From positions 1 through 64,000 of the forward strand of contig DATIPQ010000010.1 of NCBI GenBank assembly GCA_035471785.1: a DNA stretch of 64,000 nucleotides. The letters run 5' to 3'. The notes beneath the pieces were generated by a model. That model saw nothing but the letters and a program-made list of their open reading frames with translations, was not told the DNA's origin and ran no database searches. The translations under genes and the position numbers were made by a program. This document shows positions 41,969-49,162 of this stretch, one piece after another. Position 1 is the first letter of the stretch. The number at the start of each line of letters is the position of its first letter. The DNA is from Acidobacteriota bacterium. Lineage in GTDB: Bacteria > Acidobacteriota > UBA6911 > RPQK01 > DATIPO01.

Positions 41969-43025
41969 GTTGCTCCCGCAGATGAGAGGGCAAGCGATCA
42001 TAGACGCCCTCGAAAAGGGTTTCACGGTCAGGTGCACCGACCTCGGCGGCCCAATCGAAGTCCGCCTTCAATCGGGCTTCCATCTCTCCTCGCCGGCGGT
42101 CTTCTTCATCTTCCGCGAGAAGGCCGCTGTCGAGCAAGAAGCGCTTCATGCGCAAGAGCGGGTCGTGGCGGGCCCAGGACTCGCGCAGCCCCTCCGGCTG
42201 GTAGGCCGAAGGATCGTCCGAAGTGGAATGGGCGCCCAGACGGAACATGACGGCCTCGATCAGGGCCGGACGGTTGTGGCGGCGGGCGTTGCGGGCCAGC
42301 CGCCGACACTGGCAATAGACTTCAAGAAGGTTGGTGCCGTCCACCCTGACGCCTTCCAATCCATAGGCGCGGGATTTCCCCGCAATGTCTTCGGAGGCGG
42401 TCTGCATCTTCAGGGGCACCGAGATGGCCCACTGGTTGTTGCGGCAAAAGAAAAGGACGGGGACGCCGTAAACCCCCGCGAAATTCAAGCCCACGTGAAA
42501 GTCCCCGGTGGAGGTAGTGCCCTCTCCGAAATAGGCCACCGCCAATCCGGGCTTCTTCTGGATCTTCAGGCCCAAGGCATATCCGACGGCCTGGGGAATC
42601 TGCGTCCCTACCGGACTGGAGCCGCTGACCACGTTGATCTCGGCGGCGCTGAAATGGAGCGGCATCTGGCGTCCCAGCGCGGTGTCCCGGCGGTTGCCCA
42701 GGAGCTGGCAAAAAAAGGCCCGCGGGGAATAGCCGCGGTAAAAGGCGGCTGCCAGTTCGCGGTAGCTGGGAAAAATCACGTCCTCCGGGTGCAGGGCCGC
42801 GGCGGATCCCACCACAGCGGCTTCCTCTCCCGATGATCCCGCGTAGAAGGCCAGGCGTCCCTGCCGCTGCAAACGCAGGCACAGTTCGTCCACCAGGCGG
42901 GTCTTAAGCATGGCCCAGTAAGCCTGGAGCGGGTCAAACTCACCGTCCGCCTGCGCTTCTTCCAGCAAATCTCGAGAATAAGGCGTCAGCTCCGGCATAG
43001 AAGCGACCCCGGGTGTTTCCTGCAT
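41949..43025 (-). CDS. Branched-chain 2-oxoacid dehydrogenase E1 alpha-like subunit (orphan)
   Basis: 358 residues. The thiamine-diphosphate domain shows FAGVYGVPVLFFCRNNQWAIS, GEGTTSTGDFHVGLNF (the G-D-G-x-x-x N-like motif is E-G-T-T-S-T-G-D here) and VDGTNLLEVY; RLGAHSTSDDPSAY is the E1-alpha phosphorylation-loop region. It would form a heterotetramer with an E1-beta, which is not in the window. It is the first gene of the large minus-strand operon. The predicted -10 ends seven bases upstream of its ATG, so the message may be leaderless. Confidence 0.9.
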   Translation of the reverse strand: MQETPGVASMPELTPYSRDLLEEAQADGEFDPLQAYWAMLKTRLVDELCLRLQRQGRLAFYAGSSGEEAAVVGSAAALHPEDVIFPSYRELAAAFYRGYSPRAFFCQLLGNRRDTALGRQMPLHFSAAEINVVSGSSPVGTQIPQAVGYALGLKIQKKPGLAVAYFGEGTTSTGDFHVGLNFAGVYGVPVLFFCRNNQWAISVPLKMQTASEDIAGKSRAYGLEGVRVDGTNLLEVYCQCRRLARNARRHNRPALIEAVMFRLGAHSTSDDPSAYQPEGLRESWARHDPLLRMKRFLLDSGLLAEDEEDRRRGEMEARLKADFDWAAEVGAPDRETLFEGVYDRLPSHLREQREDSLL

Positions 43026-43031
43026 CGGCCG

Positions 43032-43060
43032 AGCCTAGTAGATATTGTTTCTCCTGTCAA
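43032..43060 (-). promoter_or_regulatory. Predicted sigma-70 promoter of the deoxysugar operon
   Basis: Read on the minus strand: TTGACA (43060-43055), 17 bp, TAGGCT (43037-43032). The expected start of transcription is at or next to the A of the E1-alpha ATG (43025), giving a leaderless message. The palindromic site at 43070-43082 lies 9 bp upstream of the -35. Confidence 0.55.
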
Positions 43061-43069
43061 GGAGTCGAC

Positions 43070-43082
43070 GAAACTTAGTTTC
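43070..43082. promoter_or_regulatory. Operator-like palindrome, site 1
   Basis: GAAACTTAGTTTC, a perfect match to the GAAACTNAGTTTC consensus derived from the copies in this window. It sits between the SDR stop and the E1-alpha promoter, just upstream of the -35. Confidence 0.7.
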
Positions 43083-43099
43083 TTATCATTCATGGATGC

Positions 43100-43882
43100 T
43101 TAGGTGGCGGTCCACCCCCCGTCTACGAAGAGCAGACTTCCCGTCACATAGGAGGCTTCCTGAGAAGCCAGAAAAAGAATGGCGGCGGCCGCTTCACGGC
43201 ATTGGCCGATCCGCCTGAGGGCGGTTTTCTCTTCGATGTCGCGCCTGATTTCCGGCTGCTCCCGCAATACTTCAGCCACTGGCGGAGACTCGATGGATCC
43301 GGGACAAACCGCATTGACGCGGATGCCGTGGGGCCCGTAGTCCCAGGCCATGGCGCGTGTCAACTGGACCACGCCCCCCTTGGAGGCGATGTAAGGGGCG
43401 TAGTTGGGCTGGGCCACCACGGCCAGTACCGAAGCCGTGTTCACGATGCTGCCCCGGCCCGCTTTCATCATGAGGGGAAGGGCGGCCCGGCAACAATGGA
43501 ACATTCCTGTCAGGTTGACGGACAAAGTCTTGTCCCAAGTTTCTTGCTGAACCTCGGTCACCGAGCCCGTTCCGTGCAGATAGGCGGCGTTGTTGCAAAG
43601 AATGTCCAAGCCTCCGAAGGTTTCCGCTGTTTGCTCGATCAGAAACCTCACGGCGGCGGCGTCCGCCACATCGGTGGGAATGAAGCGAACCAGGCCGCCC
43701 GCCTCCTCGATGAAATCCGCCGTGCGGCGCCCCCCTTCCCGGTCGATGTCGCCGATCACCACCGAGGCGCCCTCGGCGGCCAGCCCCTGGGCCGTGGCTT
43801 GGCCAATCCCCGAAGCGCCGCCCGTGACCACGGCCACGCAGCCGTCAAAGCGCCTGCGGGACGGAGTTGACTGAGATGCCAT
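43100..43882 (-). CDS. SDR oxidoreductase, candidate L-rhamnose (deoxysugar) 1-dehydrogenase
   Basis: 260 residues. VTGGASGIGQA is the NAD(P) motif; CNNAAYLHG, NTASVLAVVAQPNYAPYIASKGG (Ser, Tyr, Lys) and NAVCPGSIESPPVAEVL follow. It is a typical sugar or alcohol SDR; substrate cannot be read. Because a lactonase, a sugar-acid dehydratase, a second SDR and an FAH hydrolase are nearby, the missing first step (sugar to lactone) fits. It is divergent from the clan-A glycosidase. TTGAAA-N17-GATAAT on the minus strand (43960-43932) is its likely promoter, with operator site 2 over the -35. GGGGAGA precedes the ATG. Confidence 0.85.
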   Translation of the reverse strand: MASQSTPSRRRFDGCVAVVTGGASGIGQATAQGLAAEGASVVIGDIDREGGRRTADFIEEAGGLVRFIPTDVADAAAVRFLIEQTAETFGGLDILCNNAAYLHGTGSVTEVQQETWDKTLSVNLTGMFHCCRAALPLMMKAGRGSIVNTASVLAVVAQPNYAPYIASKGGVVQLTRAMAWDYGPHGIRVNAVCPGSIESPPVAEVLREQPEIRRDIEEKTALRRIGQCREAAAAILFLASQEASYVTGSLLFVDGGWTAT

Positions 43883-43930
43883 CTATTCTCCCCTTTCAAT
43901 GCCCGCTTTCAATGCCGCCCTCCGATAGGC

Positions 43931-43960
43931 TATTATCGTCCTCATGAAACAAAGTTTCAA
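43931..43960. promoter_or_regulatory. Divergent promoter pair sharing operator site 2
   Basis: Plus strand: TATTAT (43931-43936) is a -10 seven bases from the glycosidase ATG at 43944, so that message may be leaderless. Minus strand: TTGAAA (43960-43955), 17 bp, GATAAT (43937-43932) drives the SDR. The palindrome GAAACAAAGTTTC covers +1 of one promoter and the -35 of the other. Confidence 0.55.
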
Positions 43961-45434
43961 GCTTTTGTCCAGAAAAAAAGGGCCTCTCCGGGTCATGCGG
44001 GTGCTGCTGGCGCTGTTCGGACTGGTGCTGACGATGGGTTGCCTGCAGGCCCAAGAGCAGGCCGAGAGCAGCAAGACGCGCTTCGGGACGACCGCTTTCA
44101 TGGCCTTTGAGGACAAGGACGGCTCTTTCCCCTTCGCCCGTCCGGCGCCCGCCGACCGCGCCATTTACCTGGATCTGGCCCGCCAAGCGGGCTTGACCGA
44201 CCTTCGCGAAGCAGTCATGCAGTGGGGACTTGTGGAAGCGCAAAGGGGCGCCGAGTATGACTTCACCTCTGTGGACGACCTGGTGTTGCAGGCCGGTGAG
44301 CGGGGAATCGAGGTTCTGGGCATTTTCACCGGGCTTCCCGTGTGGGCCACCCTTCCCCCCGGCCAGCAAGGAGACGGACACGCCTTCAACATGTCTCCCC
44401 AGGACCCCCGCACCTGGCTTCCCCGCAGGGAGTTCGAGGCCGACTTCAGGGGATTCGTCTCAGCCGCCGTGCACCGCTACGGATCGACCTCGACGCTGCA
44501 GGGTCTTGAAAAGCCCATCCGCTACTGGGAGTTCTACAATGAAGTGGACGGGGGCTGGTGGCAGGATCCCGAACAGCATGCCTATTGGCTCAAGGCTTTC
44601 ACGGAAGAAGTCAAAAAGGCCGATCCCCAAGCCCGCGTGGTGTTGGCAGGACTGGCTTCGGCCGCCATCCGGGTGGCCAATCCGCCCCACCGTCACAACC
44701 CGGCCTATCTGGAAGAGCTGCTCGACCAGGAAAACCTGAAAGGGCCGGGCTATCCCTATTTCGACGTGGTCAACCTGCACAACTATCCCATGATCTACGG
44801 CGGACGCCCCCTCTCGGGATCGGTGCTGGAGGCCTTCCGCAGCAACAATCCTCAACTCGAGGCCAAAGGCGTGCTGACGGGATACCAGCCGCTGCTGCAC
44901 TCTCTGCAGGTGATGAAAGCCTACGTGCAGCGCGTGCTGGACGCTCGAAACCTGGAAATGCCGGTCTGGCTGACCGAAATCGGAGACGATTCCCGCTACA
45001 CGGGCCGCCGGGAACAGGCCTCGCGGCTGGTCAAGTACCTGCTGCACGCCTCCTGGCTGGGCTTTCAGCGCGTCTATCAGTTCTGCCTCTATGACCTGGG
45101 CACCGAGGAGGGCCAGGGACAATGGGGTCTGGTGGAACTCAACCAACCCGGCAATCCCCCCGAAGCAAAGCCGGCTTTCCCGGCCGTCAAGACCTTCCTT
45201 CAGACCCATGCCCGCGCCCGCGGCGTGGAGCGGCTGGCTCCCGGGGTCTACCGGCTGGTCATGCAAGAGGGGCCGGACGCCTACTATCTCTGGCAGGACT
45301 CCAGGGCGCCCGCCCTGCTGCCGCCTGAGATCCGCGGCACCGTCCACACCGTCGACCTGGGGGGCCAGGCCCGGGACCGGCCGGCTCAGGATCTCAACCT
45401 GACCTCCGAGCCATTGCTGGTCATTCCCCAGTGA
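43944..45434 (+). CDS. Clan-A (GH39/GH5-like) glycosidase lipoprotein
   Basis: 496 residues from the ATG at 43944; an internal start at 43995 is possible. The N-terminal signal ends in a lipobox (LVLTMGC, Cys33). The TIM barrel has EFYNE at 196-200, with E200 as acid/base, and VWLTEIG at 341-347, with E345 as nucleophile; this is the Asn-Glu/Glu pair of clan GH-A. AGLTDLREAVMQWGLVE resembles the beta-2 region of GH39-like enzymes. It should cut a glycan at the outer surface or in the periplasm. The linkage is unknown, but the shared operator ties it to the rhamnose genes. Confidence 0.82.
   Translation: MKQSFKLLSRKKGPLRVMRVLLALFGLVLTMGCLQAQEQAESSKTRFGTTAFMAFEDKDGSFPFARPAPADRAIYLDLARQAGLTDLREAVMQWGLVEAQRGAEYDFTSVDDLVLQAGERGIEVLGIFTGLPVWATLPPGQQGDGHAFNMSPQDPRTWLPRREFEADFRGFVSAAVHRYGSTSTLQGLEKPIRYWEFYNEVDGGWWQDPEQHAYWLKAFTEEVKKADPQARVVLAGLASAAIRVANPPHRHNPAYLEELLDQENLKGPGYPYFDVVNLHNYPMIYGGRPLSGSVLEAFRSNNPQLEAKGVLTGYQPLLHSLQVMKAYVQRVLDARNLEMPVWLTEIGDDSRYTGRREQASRLVKYLLHASWLGFQRVYQFCLYDLGTEEGQGQWGLVELNQPGNPPEAKPAFPAVKTFLQTHARARGVERLAPGVYRLVMQEGPDAYYLWQDSRAPALLPPEIRGTVHTVDLGGQARDRPAQDLNLTSEPLLVIPQ
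43946..43958. promoter_or_regulatory. Operator-like palindrome, site 2
   Basis: GAAACAAAGTTTC; both GAAAC/GTTTC arms match and the outer T/A also pair. It overlaps codons 1-5 of the glycosidase gene. Confidence 0.6.
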
Positions 45435-45512
45435 AATGTTCAGGGCCGCCGGTCCCTTCGTGAGTTGGCCGCTGAAAGTTGAAAGTAGTTGGAAGTCAGC
45501 CGGCTGAGGCGC

Positions 45513-46355
45513 TCATTGGGTCCCAGCCGGGCTCTGGGCAGCGCAGGTGAATCCCACCTCGAGGCGGTGGATGCTGTGGCGGCCGGCCACGGTGGCGTAG
45601 AGGGTGTCTTTCCACCAGCATAGGTTGGTCACGTCCCCTCCGGCCGGCAGTGAACCTACCAGGTTTCCCTGCTCGTCGAGGCAGTCCAGGGTGCCGTTTT
45701 TCCAGCGGGCCACCCAAAGGCGGGAGAACTCGTCGAACATGATGCCGTCCACCCCGTCGTTAGGGAACTCAAAGAGGATCCGCTTGCCTTTGACCCCTTG
45801 AACGGTCAGGTCATAGGCCAGGATCTTGCGGGTCACTGTCTCGGAGACGTAGAGGCGCTTTTGATCGGGTGAAACCGCGATGCCGTTGGGATAGAGCAGG
45901 TCTTCGTCCAGCCTCTGCACCGAGCCGTCGGGCCGGTATAGGTAGATCTTGCCCACCGGTTCCTGGAAGTTGTCGCCCGGATCGCTGAAGTAGAGGTTGC
46001 CGGCCTGATCGAAGCAGAGATCGTTGGGACCGTTGTAGGCCTCGCCCCGGTAGTCTCCGGTCAGCACCTCTTCCTCCCCTCCATCGAGGGGAAAGCGGAC
46101 GATTCGCTTGAGACCGTAGTCGGTGGCCACGATCCCTCCCCGACCGTCGTATTTCAGGCCCAGCATCAGTCCTTCGGTGCGGCGCCAGACCTTGACCGTT
46201 CCCCCGCGATCGAGCCGTCCGATAGTGCCGTTCTCGACATAGTTGACGAAGTAGAGGTTGCCCTCGGGGTCGCAGATGGGCCCCTCGGCAAACTCGATGT
46301 TGGCCACCACGGGATAAGGTTCGAGATCGCTGGGAAAAAGGCTTGAATCTGACAT
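45513..46355 (-). CDS. SMP-30/gluconolactonase-family lactonase
   Basis: 280 residues, six-bladed propeller. FAEGPICDPEGNLYFVN has the metal-binding Glu, GPNDLCFDQAGNLYFSDPG the Asn/Asp pair, and YPNGIAVSPDQKRLYVSET the second conserved Asn. These enzymes open sugar lactones to aldonic acids. In this cluster the natural substrate would be L-rhamnono- or L-fuconolactone (inference). It follows the amidohydrolase gene after 15 bp, so both are under the 47.7-kb promoter. The end is convergent with the glycosidase gene. Confidence 0.88.
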   Translation of the reverse strand: MSDSSLFPSDLEPYPVVANIEFAEGPICDPEGNLYFVNYVENGTIGRLDRGGTVKVWRRTEGLMLGLKYDGRGGIVATDYGLKRIVRFPLDGGEEEVLTGDYRGEAYNGPNDLCFDQAGNLYFSDPGDNFQEPVGKIYLYRPDGSVQRLDEDLLYPNGIAVSPDQKRLYVSETVTRKILAYDLTVQGVKGKRILFEFPNDGVDGIMFDEFSRLWVARWKNGTLDCLDEQGNLVGSLPAGGDVTNLCWWKDTLYATVAGRHSIHRLEVGFTCAAQSPAGTQ

Positions 46356-46370
46356 AGGGACTGTCCTCCT

Positions 46371-47693
46371 TCAGGCGGCGAGGCGGTAGAGCCGTCGCGG
46401 CGAGTCGTAGAGAATCCAGCGGGCGAATCGCAGCGCGGATTTCTCGCAGAGGCTGCCCCCGGCCACCTTGTCCTCCAGCACTCGGGCGATGGAGCGTCGT
46501 GCCCAGTCCAAGTGGACCGCCAGCGATTCCACCAGGCGCGAATCGGCGCCAAAAGCGATGATTTTGACGGCCGGCACCATTTCCACGGCGTGCGAGAGCG
46601 TTTCCCGCGCCGCCTCGGGAGCCAGCGAGAAGATCCAGCTCAAGTTGAGATAAGCGTTGGGAAACATCTTGGCCAAGGCCACCGAAGAGAAGTGGTAGGG
46701 ATAACCCGCATGGAGCAGTTCGAAATTCAGCTTCGGATAGCGCAGCAGGAGAGGGCTCAAGTGGCGGGGATCGGAGTGCTGCAGGACGTTGCCGTTGCCG
46801 GCCTGGAAGCCGACGTGAACCTGCAGCGCCAGGCCCAGCGGGGAGGCCAGTTGGCAGATGCGGTGCATGAGCAGGTCCTGCAGAGGACGTGCCCAGGGGA
46901 CGTCCTGGCCCCGCAGGCCGGGATCGAAAGGCCGCCCAGGAGTTTGGCGCAAGCGCTGCAGGGCCCGCTCGGCCTCGACCGCAGAGGGATCTTCGGCTAC
47001 TTGCAGGGTGCGGTAATAGGCCATGACCGACTTGAGCACGGCGGTCCGCGGACCGATGCGGGCGGCGAAGGCGGTCTCAAGGGCCCGCAGAAGATCGTCG
47101 AGACTATGCAGGGAGAGGTTGAACTCCTTCTCCAACTCCTCCAGGTCGCTGCTCGAGGCCATCCAGAGGAAGTCGTCGAAATTGGCCGTGTAGCGGTAGC
47201 GGGGATGGTCCTCCACCTCCCGCCAGCCCAGCCGATGGTGGGTTTTCAAGTAGTTGACCACCATGGTCTCGATTCCGCTCGCCCCTAAGACCTCTTCATA
47301 CCAGTCGGGGCGGGCGCTTTTGCGAATGGCTTGGCCGAGCCGCCTCAGGCCCTCCCGATCGAAGCGCTCGACATTGAAAAAGCGCCGGGCCGCCTGCGCT
47401 TTGATCCTGGCCAAAGAGGTGTGGCTGACCCTCTCCCAAAAAGGCAGGAAGATCTCCACCTTCTCTTCTTCCCCGACCTCGGGGGAATAGAAACGCTCCA
47501 GTTGGCGGCGGGGCATTCCGGCGCTGACCATCTCGGGTCCCAGGTATTGTCCGAAGAGGTAGGAAAAGTCCTGCGCCCGGCGGTTCCGCTCGGCCAGAGG
47601 CATGAGATGCTCGTGGGAATCGATGACGGGGATCTCGGCCACCCGGGCCAGCAGCGGACTTCCCGCATTCCCTTCTGAAACTTGATTTCGCAC
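46371..47693 (-). CDS. Amidohydrolase-2 family protein
   Basis: 440 residues from a GTG start chosen because AGGAGAGC lies upstream; the longer frame has no support. VIDSHEHLMPL carries the H-x-H metal pair; LALQVHVGFQAGNGN, LLHAGYPY and FGADSRLVESLAVHLDW give the further His and Asp ligands. The layout resembles the uronate-isomerase/FluG-like branch rather than the fuconolactonase branch. Function is probably hydrolysis, isomerisation or decarboxylation of a sugar-derived acid. Palindrome site 3a overlaps codons 2-6. Confidence 0.8.
   Translation of the reverse strand: MRNQVSEGNAGSPLLARVAEIPVIDSHEHLMPLAERNRRAQDFSYLFGQYLGPEMVSAGMPRRQLERFYSPEVGEEEKVEIFLPFWERVSHTSLARIKAQAARRFFNVERFDREGLRRLGQAIRKSARPDWYEEVLGASGIETMVVNYLKTHHRLGWREVEDHPRYRYTANFDDFLWMASSSDLEELEKEFNLSLHSLDDLLRALETAFAARIGPRTAVLKSVMAYYRTLQVAEDPSAVEAERALQRLRQTPGRPFDPGLRGQDVPWARPLQDLLMHRICQLASPLGLALQVHVGFQAGNGNVLQHSDPRHLSPLLLRYPKLNFELLHAGYPYHFSSVALAKMFPNAYLNLSWIFSLAPEAARETLSHAVEMVPAVKIIAFGADSRLVESLAVHLDWARRSIARVLEDKVAGGSLCEKSALRFARWILYDSPRRLYRLAA
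47677..47689. promoter_or_regulatory. Operator-like palindrome, site 3a (degenerate)
   Basis: GAAACTTGATTTC, two mismatches to GAAACTNAGTTTC, inside the first codons of the amidohydrolase gene, 31 bp from site 3b. Confidence 0.4.
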
Positions 47694-47705
47694 TACGCTC
47701 TCCTG

Positions 47706-47758
47706 TTGACACTTGGTTTCACAGCCCCTATGATGGGCTGGTCTAAACATGTTGTCAA
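47706..47758. promoter_or_regulatory. Overlapping divergent promoters at 47.7 kb
   Basis: Plus strand: TTGACA (47706-47711), 17 bp, TATGAT (47729-47734), a near-consensus promoter for the pseudogene and the dehydratase/molybdenum-enzyme operon. Minus strand: TTGACA (47758-47753), 17 bp, CATCAT (47735-47730) for the amidohydrolase. The two -10 elements overlap, so one bound polymerase probably excludes the other. Confidence 0.6.
47708..47720. promoter_or_regulatory. Operator-like palindrome, site 3b
   Basis: GACACTTGGTTTC (two mismatches to the consensus). It overlaps the -35 of the plus-strand promoter and lies just after the start of the minus-strand transcript. Confidence 0.45.
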
Positions 47759-48090
47759 CGGAACGCATCTTCATCATTGGCGCGGGGCTTACGGGAAAGG
47801 GCATCGCCCTTGACCTGGCCTTGCGCGGCTGCCGGGTGAGGATCACCGACGACAACTGCGATGTGCTGGCTCGAGCCTCCCGGCAGATCTCTGGTCTTTT
47901 TCACTCCCTTCAAGAGCTGAACTATCCCTTTCTGGACGGTACCCGGGATCAAAATCCCTTGAGCCGGATCGGGATCGAGGAGATCGCCGGGAGGCCGCCC
48001 GCGCTGATCTGATTATCGGGCGGTCAGCGAGGATCTGAGAGGGCTTCCTGGCCTGGAAGGATAGAGACTTGGGCCAGGCTCAACGCCATC
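47749..48090 (+). pseudogene. Decayed NAD-binding dehydrogenase (3-hydroxyacyl-CoA dehydrogenase-like)
   Basis: The first 87 codons encode a Rossmann start (FIIGAGLTGKGIALDLALRGCRVRITDDN) and stop at 48012. In another frame the sequence EAARADLII, then a one-base shift, then AVSEDL continues the fold where the intact family has a similar A-D-L-I-I-E-A-V-x-E-D-L segment. At least two frameshifts are therefore present. After that only fragments remain (WKDRDLGQAQRHRDR). It is the first gene behind the strong plus-strand promoter, so it was probably part of the sugar-acid operon before it decayed. Confidence 0.65.
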
Positions 48091-48142
48091 GCGACCGCAT
48101 TCCGGTCGACCTGCTGCGCCGCGATTCGGAAAAGGAGTGCCG

Positions 48143-49162
48143 ATGAACGACTACCAGCGCTGTGTAGAAGCCTGCATGGACTATTTCGCCGCCGCCCAGA
48201 ATGGGGACGGCTCTTTTTCCATGCCCCGCCAGGACCTGGTGGCCTACTACAAACCGGCCCTGGCCATGACCATCGCCGGACGCTACCTGGAGGCCTCGCG
48301 GGCCCTGACCTGGGTGGAAAAGAACTTTCTCACCGAAGAGGGCGACTTCTTGACCGAGCCCGGCTGCAAGAGCCGCGTCGAGCACTTTCCCAACCATTTC
48401 TACTATTACATTCACGGCTGGCTGATGCAGTCGCTGGTCCTCAACGGGCGCACCCGCACCTTGGCCAAGGCCGTCGCCCACCTGCTGCCCCGCCAGCACC
48501 AGAGCGGAGGCTTCTACAGCCAGAAGATGGAGGAAGGCAAGCGGCCGCCTGAGACGCTGGACACGGGCAGCACCTGTTCCTGCGGCTTCGGGCTGCTTTA
48601 TGCGGGACGGCTGGAGGAAGCCGCCCGGGCCGGCGACTTCCTGGTCGATATGCTGAAGAGCCAGCAGGATCAACAGGTCTTCTACCTGCGCCGCCGGAGC
48701 GATGGCGGACTCATTACCGATTTCGACGAGGAGGGTCCGGACTCGATGTTCTATCGGCTGCGCAAAGGCGACAGCTTCGAGATGTGGGCCCTGGGCTATG
48801 CCTGCGCCTTTCTCAGCAAGCTGTGGGGCGCCACGGCAAAGGCCGTCTACCTGGATGCGGCCCAAGACTATCTGCAGTGGGCCGAGGTCTACCAGCCTGA
48901 GTCCTACAACACCATCCCCAGCGTCAAGATCGGCTGGGGAGCCTCCGTCTACCACGCCGCCAGCGGCGATCAGCGCGCGCGGGAAATCGCCTTGCAGGTC
49001 CTCGACTACCTGGTGGAAACCCAGTTGGCCGCAGGCTACTGGTATTTTTCCGACAACTACATGCGTCCCGCCCAGCAGCCCTTCGAGATCGGCGCCGACC
49101 TTTCCGGAGAAATGGTGCTGCGCGTCTGCGACATCCGCCGCGAGCTGGAGGGGGCTGGATGA
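48143..49162 (+). CDS. Alpha/alpha-toroid protein of unknown function
   Basis: 339 residues from the ATG five bases after AAGGAG. The helical repeat pattern (GRYLEASRALTWVEKNFL, YYIHGWLMQSLVLNGRTRTLAKAVAHLL, GLLYAGRLEEAARAGDFLVDML, AARGD-like turns) is that of six-hairpin or terpene-cyclase-like toroids. No catalytic motif is recognised. Conserved-looking Cys/Gly (STCSCGFG) and Trp/Tyr residues line the middle. It overlaps the dehydratase gene by 4 bp (ATGA), so the two products probably act on the same pathway. A lyase, an epimerase or a glycosidase of an unassigned family are possibilities. Confidence 0.7.
   Translation: MNDYQRCVEACMDYFAAAQNGDGSFSMPRQDLVAYYKPALAMTIAGRYLEASRALTWVEKNFLTEEGDFLTEPGCKSRVEHFPNHFYYYIHGWLMQSLVLNGRTRTLAKAVAHLLPRQHQSGGFYSQKMEEGKRPPETLDTGSTCSCGFGLLYAGRLEEAARAGDFLVDMLKSQQDQQVFYLRRRSDGGLITDFDEEGPDSMFYRLRKGDSFEMWALGYACAFLSKLWGATAKAVYLDAAQDYLQWAEVYQPESYNTIPSVKIGWGASVYHAASGDQRAREIALQVLDYLVETQLAAGYWYFSDNYMRPAQQPFEIGADLSGEMVLRVCDIRRELEGAG

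Noticed and set aside
45435-45512. Possible terminator between convergent glycosidase and lactonase genes
   Set aside because: Only a short AGCCGGCT palindrome and near-repeats of GTTGAAAGTAGTTGGAAG were seen; no stem long enough to call.
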